DNA of 64,000 nucleotides from a virus. The stretch is taken from positions 106,171-170,170 of IMG/VR virus record IMGVR_UViG_3300027972_000007, one strand, 5' to 3'. Below the pieces are notes generated by a model. It searched no databases and was not told the DNA's origin. It saw only the letters and a program-made list of their open reading frames with translations. A program made the position numbers and the translations under genes. Shown one piece after another: positions 39,550 to 48,761 of the stretch. Each line of letters starts with the position of its first letter. Position 1 is the stretch's first letter.

Positions 39550-40596
39550 GTGAAAGTTGGTTTAATTGCAGATTTGCATTTCGGTATTCATAAATCTTCC
39601 AATATTTTTTTAGATTCACAATTAAAATATTTTAATGACGAATTTATTCCTTATCTAAAAAATAATACTATTAATGATGTGTTTATTTTAGGAGATATTT
39701 TTGATAATAGAAATTCAATTAATGTAAAAATTATTAATGAAGTATATCATTTATTCGATGAATTATCAAAAGTTAGTAAATTATATATTCTAATTGGCAA
39801 TCACGATATGTATTTGAAAACTAATAATGATATTCATTCGTTGAAGTTTTTAAAGAAATTTGAAAATATAAAACTAATCGATGATAAAGAAATAATAGAG
39901 ATAAACGATAAAAAAATATTATTATCTTCGTGGCAAATAGACGAGAATGATTTTACAAAATATCTGAATAATGTAACTGCAGATTATTGTTTTGGCCATT
40001 TCGATATAAATGGTTTTAAGATGAATAAATTTAAGAATTGCGATATGGGATTTAATGATAAAATTTTTCATAGATTTAAAAAAGTTTTTAGTGGCCATTA
40101 TCATTTAAGAAGTAGTCAAACCAAGAATAATACAGAAATAATATATGTTGGAACACCATATTCTTTTACACGAGATGATATTAATGAAGAAAAAGGATTT
40201 TGTGTATTAGATTTAGAAAAAGATAATTATGAATTTATAAATAATAAAAATAGTATTAAGTTTATTCTTATAAAATACCCAACAGAGATCAATAAAGATT
40301 TAATCAAAAATAATATAGTAGACGTTCAAGTTGAATATAATGATAAGTATAATGAAGCAGATTTTCAAAATTATTTGCAAAAAATAGAAACTTTTTCGCC
40401 TATTAGTGTGAGTACGAAATTAATTAATAATTTTTTAACTGGCGATGAAATAAAAAATGTAGAAGAATACAAAACAACTGATATATTGTCATTAATTGAT
40501 CAATATATTATGGGATTGGATATTAATAATAAAGAGAAAATAGAAAGAATAATTCATGAATTATATGAAGAAGTGAAAGTGAGTACGGTAAAATGA
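39550..40596 (+). CDS. 47: Recombination nuclease subunit (gp47/SbcD/Mre11-like)
   Basis: A 348-residue protein (T4 gp47: 339). IADLHFG, LGDIFDNRN, IGNHDMY, FGHFDING and SGHYHLRS are the five metal-binding phosphoesterase motifs in the right order. GTG at 39550 with AAGGAG six bases before it is chosen; the frame is open upstream only through the tRNA. Partner of the gp46-like ATPase. Confidence 0.93.
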   Translation: MKVGLIADLHFGIHKSSNIFLDSQLKYFNDEFIPYLKNNTINDVFILGDIFDNRNSINVKIINEVYHLFDELSKVSKLYILIGNHDMYLKTNNDIHSLKFLKKFENIKLIDDKEIIEINDKKILLSSWQIDENDFTKYLNNVTADYCFGHFDINGFKMNKFKNCDMGFNDKIFHRFKKVFSGHYHLRSSQTKNNTEIIYVGTPYSFTRDDINEEKGFCVLDLEKDNYEFINNKNSIKFILIKYPTEINKDLIKNNIVDVQVEYNDKYNEADFQNYLQKIETFSPISVSTKLINNFLTGDEIKNVEEYKTTDILSLIDQYIMGLDINNKEKIERIIHELYEEVKVSTVK

Positions 40597-40931
40597 AAAA
40601 TGAAGTTTTTATAAAAGAATTTAATAAAATTGCAAAAGCAGTAAATGATATCGCAAAAGAAAAAGGTTGGTGGAATGGTGATAGAAATGACGGCGAATTG
40701 ATTGCACTTATGCATTCAGAGTTATCTGAGTGTTTGGAAGGAATGAGGCACAATAATCCTCAATCTGATCATATTTTAAATTTTACAATCGTGGAAGAAG
40801 AATTAGCAGATGTTATTATTAGAATTATGGATTTTGCAGCACAGAGAAAATATAAAGTAGCAGAAGCTTTAATGGAAAAAATAAATTTCAATAAAAGTAG
40901 AGAGTATAAACACGGTGGCAAGAAATTTTAA
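40593..40931 (+). CDS. MazG-like nucleotide pyrophosphohydrolase
   Basis: A 112-residue helical protein with LIALMHSELSECLEGMRHNN (the ExxE...E metal-binding helix) and VEEELADVIIRIMD (the EExxD helix), the core of all-alpha NTP pyrophosphatases. It would hydrolyse dUTP or another NTP. It is coupled to the gp47 gene (ATGA overlap). Confidence 0.82.
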   Translation: MKNEVFIKEFNKIAKAVNDIAKEKGWWNGDRNDGELIALMHSELSECLEGMRHNNPQSDHILNFTIVEEELADVIIRIMDFAAQRKYKVAEALMEKINFNKSREYKHGGKKF

Positions 40932-40948
40932 ATTAAAGGATAAATAAT

Positions 40949-41347
40949 ATGTCTGAAGAAAAACAAATTATACAATATGACCCGTCGAAATTAATGGAAA
41001 TGGTGAGAGATAGGATACGGGCAACGTATGTATCATTGATACCTGAAGAACAATGGTCACAGATGGTCAAGAAAGAGATTGATGCGTTTTTTGTAGAACG
41101 CGAGGGTTATAGAAATTATGAACGGATGTCTAATTTTAAACAGGTAGTTTATGGCGAATTAGAGAAAAAAGCAAAGGAAATTGCAAAGCAATATCTTGAT
41201 TCTATTTCTTCTAATGATTGGGAAGGAAATGTTCTAAAACCGAGTGATTTCGTGAAAGAACTATTTGCCGAACATGCAGGAAAAATACTTTTAAGTACTC
41301 TTGGTAATATGGTTCAACAAGCAGTTAATAACTCAAAACAATATTAG
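40949..41347 (+). CDS. Hypothetical protein
   Basis: A 132-residue soluble helical protein with LMEMVRDRIRATYVSLIPEEQW and a C-terminal LLSTLGNMVQQAVNNSKQY. Proteins of this type are found in phages, but the function is unknown to me. GGATAA lies before the ATG. Confidence 0.55.
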   Translation: MSEEKQIIQYDPSKLMEMVRDRIRATYVSLIPEEQWSQMVKKEIDAFFVEREGYRNYERMSNFKQVVYGELEKKAKEIAKQYLDSISSNDWEGNVLKPSDFVKELFAEHAGKILLSTLGNMVQQAVNNSKQY

Positions 41348-41357
41348 AGGATAAATA

Positions 41358-42566
41358 ATGAATTACGGATCACTGACAAGCAATTTAGAAGAGTTTAAAA
41401 AACAACTGACAGAAGGTAAAAAATTTACTCCGCAAGTTCAACAACAAATTGTTAGAGTAACTAAGAATTTGATCTGTGCGGTGCCGAGTGACTACAGCGG
41501 CTGCGGTTTCATAAGATGTCACTGGCCATTAGGATATCTCAATTCAGTTTTCGGTAAATCACAAAAATTACAAACAGTTGTTATGCCATTTTTCTGCACG
41601 CAAGAAGATATTTTAGTTAAAACCAGATCAATATTTTTACAAAGGACAATGAATCCAATTCTCGTACCGATGGTTATGCGTTATAAAGAAATTCAGAAAA
41701 AATTAAAATTTAAAATGATTTATGATATTGATGATTTTATTTGGAAGGGAAATAATATAGGAGAAGATATTCCAGATTATAATTTTGGAGGAGAAAAATT
41801 TGACGATAATGCAAGAAATGCATGTAATCAGATAATGAGTCTTTGTGATATTATTTGTGTTTCATCAGAATTTTTAAAAAAATATATAACAGAAACAATC
41901 AAAATAAAAAATGAAATTAGAGTTATTCAAAATACTGTTCCAATGTTTTTTTGGGGTAATAAAAGAAAAGAACCCATAAAAGAAAGAATTAAAAAGCCTA
42001 AAATAATATGGACGGCATCGCCAACTCACTGGCACGAAGTTAAAAAATTGAAAGGCGACATGGATAATGCGTGGTGTGAATATATCATCAAAAATGTTAA
42101 AGAAAATAAAATAGATTTTGCTATAATGGGATGTGAAAGTGCGCCTTTCTTTTTTAAAGAATTAGAAGGCAGAAGTAATTTTCATACTATTGGATGGGTT
42201 ATTTCTTATAAATATCATTTACCTGTTTTAGAATACGGTGCAGATTTTGCAATTGGGCCTTTAGTACCAAATTATTTCAATTATTCTAAAAGTTGTATTA
42301 AAATGCAAGAGTCGTATGCTTCAGGGTCAGTTTTTATTGGAAGTACGTTTAATAATGGTTTTCCTTCTCCTTATGATGAAGGAATGGTAACTATACCTCA
42401 TAATTGTTTAGTTAAAGATATTGAAGATTGTATTGAAAGATTGAGTGAACCGAAAGAGTATAATACAATTCTGGAAAATCAATACAAAATGATGCACGAA
42501 AAAGGTTGGTATTTAGAATCTGCTAAATATGTTAATAAATTAGTTGAGTTATTTTTTAAAAAATAA
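41358..42566 (+). CDS. GT-B glycosyltransferase-like protein
   Basis: A 402-residue protein with MIYDIDDFIW near residue 120 and a GT-B-like second half (IIWTASPTHW, FHTIGWVISYKYHLPVLEYGADFAIGPL, KMQESYASG). The DIDDFIW motif occurs in phage glycosyltransferases. It could modify phage DNA or virion; no closer assignment is possible. It lies immediately upstream of the polymerase gene. Confidence 0.65.
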   Translation: MNYGSLTSNLEEFKKQLTEGKKFTPQVQQQIVRVTKNLICAVPSDYSGCGFIRCHWPLGYLNSVFGKSQKLQTVVMPFFCTQEDILVKTRSIFLQRTMNPILVPMVMRYKEIQKKLKFKMIYDIDDFIWKGNNIGEDIPDYNFGGEKFDDNARNACNQIMSLCDIICVSSEFLKKYITETIKIKNEIRVIQNTVPMFFWGNKRKEPIKERIKKPKIIWTASPTHWHEVKKLKGDMDNAWCEYIIKNVKENKIDFAIMGCESAPFFFKELEGRSNFHTIGWVISYKYHLPVLEYGADFAIGPLVPNYFNYSKSCIKMQESYASGSVFIGSTFNNGFPSPYDEGMVTIPHNCLVKDIEDCIERLSEPKEYNTILENQYKMMHEKGWYLESAKYVNKLVELFFKK

Positions 42567-42570
42567 TTTA

Positions 42571-42608
42571 TCTTGTTTTTAAAATTAAATCTATTATTTT
42601 TATAAATA
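42571..42608 (+). promoter_or_regulatory. Dispersed motif copy 6 followed by TATAAATA
   Basis: CTTGTTTTTAAAATTAAATC and TATTATTTT (42571-42600) run straight into TATAAATA (42601-42608), 13 bases before the polymerase start codon. The combination suggests a composite promoter for the polymerase. Confidence 0.5.
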
Positions 42609-42621
42609 GAAAAGGCAAAAA

Positions 42622-45183
42622 ATGTTATATTTATCAATTAATTACGATTTTTTTAATAATAAAGTTTATCACAAATATATTGATAACGAAGGTAAGAGAA
42701 AGAGTGAGATAGTTTCTCCAGAAATAGAATATTATATTTTTGACAAAACAGGAAAATCTAATATAAAAGATATTTATGGAAATAGTGTTATTAGAAAAAC
42801 TACAGATGAATATAATAAATTAAAAAGTGTTTTAGATAGTGGCGCAGAATGTTGTGAAGCTGATTTACCTGGTGAATTGAAGTTTTTAAATAAGATTTAT
42901 TTAGATGAAAAGATCGAGTTCGAACAAGAAAATTTTAATATATGTAAAATTGATATAGAAGTTAAAAGTCCCGATGAATTTCCTTCTCCTGCAGATGCAA
43001 AAAAATATCCAATTAATTTAATTTCAGTTAAAATTAATGGCGAAATGACAACTTTTGGTATAGAGGAATATACTGGCGATAAAGTAAAAAATTATTATTA
43101 TATACCAGAAGAAAAGACTATGTTAGAAGAGTTTGTAGATTTTTTTAGAAAGAAAAAAATTGATATTTTAACCGGTTGGTATATCAATCAATTCGATATA
43201 CCATATTTAGTTAATAGATGTAAACATTTAAATATTGATTATACAAGATTATCGCCATTTAATGTAGTTAATGAAAAGAAAAAGTTTAGCGAGTATGTTA
43301 TATTTGGTATTTCACAATTAGATTATATTGATTTATATAAAAAATTTACTTATGGAAGCAGGGAATCTTATTCGTTGCATTCTATAAGTATGTTAGAATT
43401 GCAAGAAGGAAAATTAAAATTAGAAGGTTCTGTTAATAATGAATGGCAATACAATTGGAATAATTTTGTTGAATATAATGTTCAGGACGTTAATTTAGTT
43501 GATAAATTAGATCATAAATTGCGTTTTATTGAATTAGCTTTGATTATGTCGTTTGATGCATTAATTCCTTTTGAAAATATTTTTTCTACATTGCCATTAC
43601 ATACTGGTTATATTTTGAGATATTTACATAAAAATAATATGGTAATGCCTCAAAAGAAAAAGCAAGAAGACGAAAAATATCCAGGTGCGTATGTTTTTGC
43701 TGAACCAGGTATATATAAAAATATAATTAGTTATGACGTAGAGAGTGAATATCCTTCGATGATTATGCGTTATAATATATCGCCAGAAACTTTAAGAAAA
43801 GATCCAAAAGATTTTACTAATTTAATTTCAACCCCTCTATCAGAATATAAAAAATGGGAAACAGTAGATGGGCTTAAAGAATATGGCGGGATTTATTATG
43901 ATGGAAGTAAAAAAGGAGTGTTAAATTCAATTACTGAAGAAGTTTTTGCCGAAAGAAAGAAATTAAATTTAAAAAAAGAAATATGCAAATATAAATCTAA
44001 AAATAAAGAAATTGAAGAAATTGCAAAAATATTAAATATTGATAAAAATAGAATATTAGAATTATATAAAGAAATTGAAGAAGAAAGAGGCAATTCTAAT
44101 TTATATGATGTTAGACAAAAAGCAAGAAAAATACAATTAAATTCTTTATATGGCGCTATAGCTAATAGACATTTTCATTTATATAATATTCATAATGTTA
44201 TTACAATTACATTAGGCGGACAGACTTTGATAAAATATTTAGTGAATAATATTAATGATTATTTGCGAAATTATTTTTATAAAAATAAGAAATATTTTAG
44301 TGTAATAGACGAAAAAAATAAATTAGTTAAACCTATATCAGTTGTTATCGATACGGATTCGATTTATTTGTGCCTTAATGAAGTTATAGAAAAGTTAGGA
44401 TTGAAATTTAGTAATGACGATGAATTTAGAAATTGGGCTTTGAATTTTGACAGAGAATTTTTGTCACCATTTTTTAAAAAAATATTAGATATTGATGCAG
44501 GAAAATATAATGTAGAATCTATTATAAATTTTAAGCGCGAAAAAATTATTAGTGATATGATAGTTATAGCCAAGAAAAGATATATAAATTTTGTAACAGA
44601 CGAAAAAGGTCATAAATTCGACGAGCCTGAAATTAGCAGTACTGGAGTTGAGATTGTTAGAACAGATACGCCTAAGTTTTGTAGAGAAAAAATAAAAGAA
44701 ACAGTACAAAAAATTATTAATTCTAATAAAGACGAAACTATAGAATTAATGAAGAAAATTTATAAGGAGTTTAAAAGTTCTAATGTTGGCGATATTGCTA
44801 ATCCAACAGGAATTTCAGATTATAAAAAATATGCCAAATCTATGGAATTTTATGAAAAGAATGGTTTACAGTATCCAAAAGCATGCCCGATTCATGTACG
44901 TGCAGCTATTAATTATAATTATTTAATAGATAAATACAAGTTGAAATTACAAAGAATTTCTAATGGTACTAAAATGAGATATTTATATGTTTCTGAACAA
45001 AATGAATTGAATAATAATGCTATAGGATTTATTGGCGAGTATCCAGAGAAATTTAAAGAAATTTTTAGAGTTGACTATAAAGTACAGTGGGAAAAAACAT
45101 TTCAAAATGTTATTCAAAGGATTTTTGATGCTATAGGTTGGGGAGCTATTTCATTAGAAAATTCATTAAAAAAATGGTTTTAA
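42622..45183 (+). CDS. 43: DNA polymerase, family B (T4 gp43-like)
   Basis: An 853-residue replicative polymerase (T4 gp43: 898). Exonuclease motifs DIEVKS (near 110), NQFDIPYLVNR and YNVQDV; polymerase motifs DVESEYPSMIM (near 372), KIQLNSLYGAIAN (near 503), DTDSIYLC (near 577) and KKRYI. It has 3'-5' proofreading and works with the gp45 clamp. No intein is evident. Confidence 0.96.
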   Translation: MLYLSINYDFFNNKVYHKYIDNEGKRKSEIVSPEIEYYIFDKTGKSNIKDIYGNSVIRKTTDEYNKLKSVLDSGAECCEADLPGELKFLNKIYLDEKIEFEQENFNICKIDIEVKSPDEFPSPADAKKYPINLISVKINGEMTTFGIEEYTGDKVKNYYYIPEEKTMLEEFVDFFRKKKIDILTGWYINQFDIPYLVNRCKHLNIDYTRLSPFNVVNEKKKFSEYVIFGISQLDYIDLYKKFTYGSRESYSLHSISMLELQEGKLKLEGSVNNEWQYNWNNFVEYNVQDVNLVDKLDHKLRFIELALIMSFDALIPFENIFSTLPLHTGYILRYLHKNNMVMPQKKKQEDEKYPGAYVFAEPGIYKNIISYDVESEYPSMIMRYNISPETLRKDPKDFTNLISTPLSEYKKWETVDGLKEYGGIYYDGSKKGVLNSITEEVFAERKKLNLKKEICKYKSKNKEIEEIAKILNIDKNRILELYKEIEEERGNSNLYDVRQKARKIQLNSLYGAIANRHFHLYNIHNVITITLGGQTLIKYLVNNINDYLRNYFYKNKKYFSVIDEKNKLVKPISVVIDTDSIYLCLNEVIEKLGLKFSNDDEFRNWALNFDREFLSPFFKKILDIDAGKYNVESIINFKREKIISDMIVIAKKRYINFVTDEKGHKFDEPEISSTGVEIVRTDTPKFCREKIKETVQKIINSNKDETIELMKKIYKEFKSSNVGDIANPTGISDYKKYAKSMEFYEKNGLQYPKACPIHVRAAINYNYLIDKYKLKLQRISNGTKMRYLYVSEQNELNNNAIGFIGEYPEKFKEIFRVDYKVQWEKTFQNVIQRIFDAIGWGAISLENSLKKWF

Positions 45184-45198
45184 TTAATAGGAGGATTA

Positions 45199-46215
45199 AT
45201 GAGTAAAAATTCATTACTTGATAGAATATTAGAAACGTCAAAATCACCATATAAAAATTTGCTGTGCGATTCTGAAATTTTTAAAGGAACAGAATCTATT
45301 CCTACTTCAATACCAATGTTGAATGTAGCATTATCGAGTCAAATTGATGGTGGATTGACTCATGGAATTACTATGATTGCAGGTGATACAAAAAGATTTA
45401 AGACACTATTTGGTTTGCATTTAATGTCTGCGTTTCAGAAGAAATACAAAGACGGTGTATGTATTTTTTATGATACAGAAGCGGGAATTACAGAGCGGTA
45501 TATAGAAAATGCCGAAGTTGATTGGAAGAAAGTTATTCATATTCCAGTTAATTCAATTGAAATATTAAAAACAGAACTTATAAATCAAATAGAACTTATC
45601 AAAGCCAATAAAAATAAAAATGATAAGGTTTTTATTTTTATTGATTCAATTGGAAATTTAGCGTCTAAAAAAGAAATTGATGATGCTATAAAAGGCGATA
45701 TTAAAGTTGATATGACAAGAGCAAAACAGTTAAAATCATTGTTTAGAATTATAACAATGGATATTAATCTTTTGAAAATACCTTTAGTTTGTATTAATCA
45801 TACGTATAAATCACAAGATTTTATTCAACAAGATATTGTTGGAGGTGGATCGGGCGGGCAATTGGCTAGTGACACAATCTGGATTATAAGTAGAAAACAA
45901 GAAAAAGACGGCGATGAAATAGTAGGATATGATTTTTTCATTAATGTTTGGAAATCAAGAACAGTTAAAGAAAAAATATCAAAAATTCCTATTAGAGTTT
46001 TTTGGAAAGATGGAATTCATAAATTTAGTGGGTTATCTGATTTAGCAATAGAATTGGGTGTTGTTGAAAAGACAAAAGAAGAAAAAGAAAAAGTTTTAAA
46101 ATTTGAAGATAAAATAGTTTCAGTAGATGCCGAAGATATGAATGCAGATTTTTGGAATTACGTATTAGAAAAATCAAATCTTAAGCAATTAATTAATGAA
46201 AAATACCGAATTTAA
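45199..46215 (+). CDS. uvsX: UvsX RecA-like recombinase
   Basis: A 338-residue protein. IAGDTKRFKTLFGLHLM holds an atypical Walker A (GDTKRFKT near 61-68), like the variant in T4 UvsX (GPSKSFKS). IFYDTEAGI, VFIFIDSIGNL (Walker B) and NHTYKSQDFIQQDIVGGGSGG follow in order. It promotes strand exchange with UvsY and gp32. Confidence 0.92.
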   Translation: MSKNSLLDRILETSKSPYKNLLCDSEIFKGTESIPTSIPMLNVALSSQIDGGLTHGITMIAGDTKRFKTLFGLHLMSAFQKKYKDGVCIFYDTEAGITERYIENAEVDWKKVIHIPVNSIEILKTELINQIELIKANKNKNDKVFIFIDSIGNLASKKEIDDAIKGDIKVDMTRAKQLKSLFRIITMDINLLKIPLVCINHTYKSQDFIQQDIVGGGSGGQLASDTIWIISRKQEKDGDEIVGYDFFINVWKSRTVKEKISKIPIRVFWKDGIHKFSGLSDLAIELGVVEKTKEEKEKVLKFEDKIVSVDAEDMNADFWNYVLEKSNLKQLINEKYRI

Positions 46216-46227
46216 AGGGCGTGATTT

Positions 46228-47607
46228 ATCGATCCGATTTTCTTTGAAAAAGTTCTTTTAAAATTCATTATATTAGATGAAAAAGTAAGAGGGAAAGTTC
46301 TTCCTTTTGTACCTATAAAGATTTTTGATGACCCACAGTGTAAAAGTTTATTAAAAATTATTTATAAGTTTCAAAAAGAGTATAAGAAATTTCCTTCTAT
46401 TAAAGAACTTAAATTACTTATAAAAGATTCGAATATTCTTGATCGATTAGAATCAGTTTTGAATACTGATACAAAAGAATATGAGAATGAATTTCTTCTA
46501 AAAGAATTAGAAGATAATTTTAGAGTTAAGCTAATTTTTAATGAATTTGCTAATGGCGTTGAACAATTAAAGGAAGGCGAAGTTGATAAGATAAGTATTG
46601 TTGCTGATGAAATTAAAAAAATAACTTCATTTACATTCGATACTAAAATAGGATTAAATCTTTTTTCGAAAGACGGTTTAGATAGAATTTATCAGCACAT
46701 TCATTCAAATAATATAGTTGTGCCAACAGGAATTAAAGAGTTTGATAGTAAAATACAAGGCGGTTTTCATAAAAAGTCTGTCAGTGTTATATTAGCAGAA
46801 GGTGGTAAAGGAAAAACTCTTATATTGTGTGCATTTTCAGCAAATATGATTTTACAGAATTATAAAGTGCTATATATAACATTAGAATTGAGTGAAGAGT
46901 ATATAGGAGAGAGAATAATACAGAATATTTTTAATGTAGAACAAACAGATTTGAAAGGTTTATCGAAAGAATCATTGTTTAATAAGTTTGAAAAAGTTAA
47001 AAGCGGCATTCAAGATAAGTTAATAATAAAAAAATATCCCGCCGGTGTTTTAAATGTTAATATGGTAAAAAGTTTAATGCGAGAATTAGAAGGAAAATTG
47101 AAATTTGAACCTGATATAGTAATGATAGATTATTTGGGTTTGTTTGCGGCATTGGGAGCAGGTAAAGATGCAGGTAGCAACGAAAAAGGTATAGCTAAAT
47201 GCCAAGAATTAGAGGCTTTTGCTGACGAATATAATTTACCAGTGGTTGTTCCAGCACAAAGTAATAGATCTGGTTATGGTTCTTCTTCTTTAAACCCCAA
47301 AAATATTGCTGATGCCATTGGTATATTTACGGAAACTGATTTGGTTGTTGGAGTAACGCAAACAGAAGAACAACGAGAATTAGCAATACCGGTTTATTCT
47401 TGGAGCATAATGAAAAATAGATTTGGTTTAAATATGCAAGATTTGAGTGTTGGTGTTAATTATGATAAGATGAAATTAATTAATTTGGATAGCCATGAAG
47501 TTACTCAAGAAATGGATAAAATAGAAGCAGAAAAAATAAAAAATATAGTTTCAGATAAAGATTTTAAACAAGACGACAAGATGAAAGATATTATAAAATG
47601 GAGTTAA
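46228..47607 (+). CDS. 41: Replicative DNA helicase (T4 gp41/DnaB-like), non-AUG start
   Basis: About 459 residues (T4 gp41: 475). The RecA core has AEGGKGKTLILCAF (Walker A near 190), VLYITLELSEEYIGERI, IVMIDYLGLF (Walker B) and VVVPAQSNRSGYG. The N-terminal domain (FFEKVLLKFIILDEKVRG; FPSIKELKLLI) is in frame far upstream of any ATG, GTG or TTG; the stop at 46222 leaves ATC at 46228 as the best start, with AAAGGG eight bases before it. Only a shorter product from TTG at 46459 would use a usual start, but it would lose the N-terminal domain. Confidence 0.85.
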   Translation: MDPIFFEKVLLKFIILDEKVRGKVLPFVPIKIFDDPQCKSLLKIIYKFQKEYKKFPSIKELKLLIKDSNILDRLESVLNTDTKEYENEFLLKELEDNFRVKLIFNEFANGVEQLKEGEVDKISIVADEIKKITSFTFDTKIGLNLFSKDGLDRIYQHIHSNNIVVPTGIKEFDSKIQGGFHKKSVSVILAEGGKGKTLILCAFSANMILQNYKVLYITLELSEEYIGERIIQNIFNVEQTDLKGLSKESLFNKFEKVKSGIQDKLIIKKYPAGVLNVNMVKSLMRELEGKLKFEPDIVMIDYLGLFAALGAGKDAGSNEKGIAKCQELEAFADEYNLPVVVPAQSNRSGYGSSSLNPKNIADAIGIFTETDLVVGVTQTEEQRELAIPVYSWSIMKNRFGLNMQDLSVGVNYDKMKLINLDSHEVTQEMDKIEAEKIKNIVSDKDFKQDDKMKDIIKWS

Positions 47608-47608
47608 T

Positions 47609-47953
47609 ATGACTGACCACTTGTTTTGGGAAATAAGAAGAAGAGAATTTTATAGTTGTTTGGAAGGAATAAATGATTTTTCAATTAAAACTTTAAAAAA
47701 TATTTTTCCAAATAAATCAGTTAATCTCGCGTATAAGGAAGATTTTAATTTTATATTGAGGCATTTAAAAAAGAATGACGAATTTGATTTAATCGATTCC
47801 ATTACTTATATAGAAGAAGATTTAACAAACATGAAAAATATAATGTTAATTTTAGACGGAGAATCGATGGAAATAATAAGAAAAGAATTAGCTAAAAAAT
47901 ATCATAAAAAAATAGAAAAAAGTAAATTAGAACAGTTTTTAAAGTTTTTGTAA
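47609..47953 (+). CDS. Hypothetical protein
   Basis: A 114-residue helical, charged protein (start MTDHLFWEIRRREFYSCLEG). It lies directly after the helicase gene, where T4-like phages may carry helicase accessory factors, but no similarity to gp59 can be claimed. Unknown. Confidence 0.5.
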   Translation: MTDHLFWEIRRREFYSCLEGINDFSIKTLKNIFPNKSVNLAYKEDFNFILRHLKKNDEFDLIDSITYIEEDLTNMKNIMLILDGESMEIIRKELAKKYHKKIEKSKLEQFLKFL

Positions 47954-47954
47954 T

Positions 47955-48761
47955 ATGAAAAATATAAATGATTTTGTAAATAAGATAATTTGTGGTGATT
48001 GTCTGGAAGTAATGAAAGAAATTCCGGATAAGAGTATTGATATGATACTTCAAGACCCGCCTTATTTTTCTATAGCATGCGAGTGGGAATGGGATATCAT
48101 GACTAAAATAGAAGAATTATGGGCGGAATGGAAGAGAATTATTAAAGATAATGGCGCAATAGTAATGACAGCATCTCAACCATTTACAAGTAAATTAATT
48201 ATGAGTAATTTGGATATGTTTAAGTATGAGTTGATATGGGATAAAAGAAGAGGGTTCGAACCACAGTTGGCTATGATAAGACCTCAAAAAAGTCACGAAA
48301 ATATATTGATATTTTGTAAAGGTAAAACTACTTATAACCCACAAAAAACAATATTAGATAAATTGGATAGAAGAATTGGGAGTGGTAGAAGAAATAATAG
48401 GATAGATGGAACTGGGCATAATTTACTTTCGTCAATAAGTTCTGGCGAAAAGGAATATAAAGATAGATTTTCATTAAGTATACAGTTTTTTGGAAATGCA
48501 AATCAAAAAGATAAACAGCATCCCACTCAAAAACCATTATTACTTTTTGAATATTTAATTAAAACTTACACAAATGAATGCAATATTGTATTTGATGGTT
48601 TCTGCGGTTCAGGAACAACCGCAGTTGCATGTCATAATTTAAATAGAAATTTTATATGTATAGATAAAGAAGAAAAGTATATAGAAATATCAAATCAAAG
48701 ATATGATAAGGCAGTTAAAGAAAAATTACCATCTATTAATTTAAAAACTTGGATAAAATGA
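47955..48761 (+). CDS. DNA methyltransferase (DPPY type)
   Basis: A 268-residue amino-methyltransferase. IICGDCLEVMKEIPDKSIDMI, then DPPYFS (catalytic DPPY) near residue 36, and FDGFCGSGTTAVAC (the SAM-binding FxGxG motif) near the C-terminus: the beta-class order. DPPY is common in adenine-N6 enzymes. Its 5' end shares 59 identical bases with the next gene, marking a tandem pair. Confidence 0.87.
   Translation: MKNINDFVNKIICGDCLEVMKEIPDKSIDMILQDPPYFSIACEWEWDIMTKIEELWAEWKRIIKDNGAIVMTASQPFTSKLIMSNLDMFKYELIWDKRRGFEPQLAMIRPQKSHENILIFCKGKTTYNPQKTILDKLDRRIGSGRRNNRIDGTGHNLLSSISSGEKEYKDRFSLSIQFFGNANQKDKQHPTQKPLLLFEYLIKTYTNECNIVFDGFCGSGTTAVACHNLNRNFICIDKEEKYIEISNQRYDKAVKEKLPSINLKTWIK

Noticed and set aside
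45199-46215. UvsX as inactive because of a non-standard Walker A
   Set aside because: GDTKRFKT is unusual, but T4 UvsX also has a variant (GPSKSFKS) and is active; Walker B and other motifs are intact.
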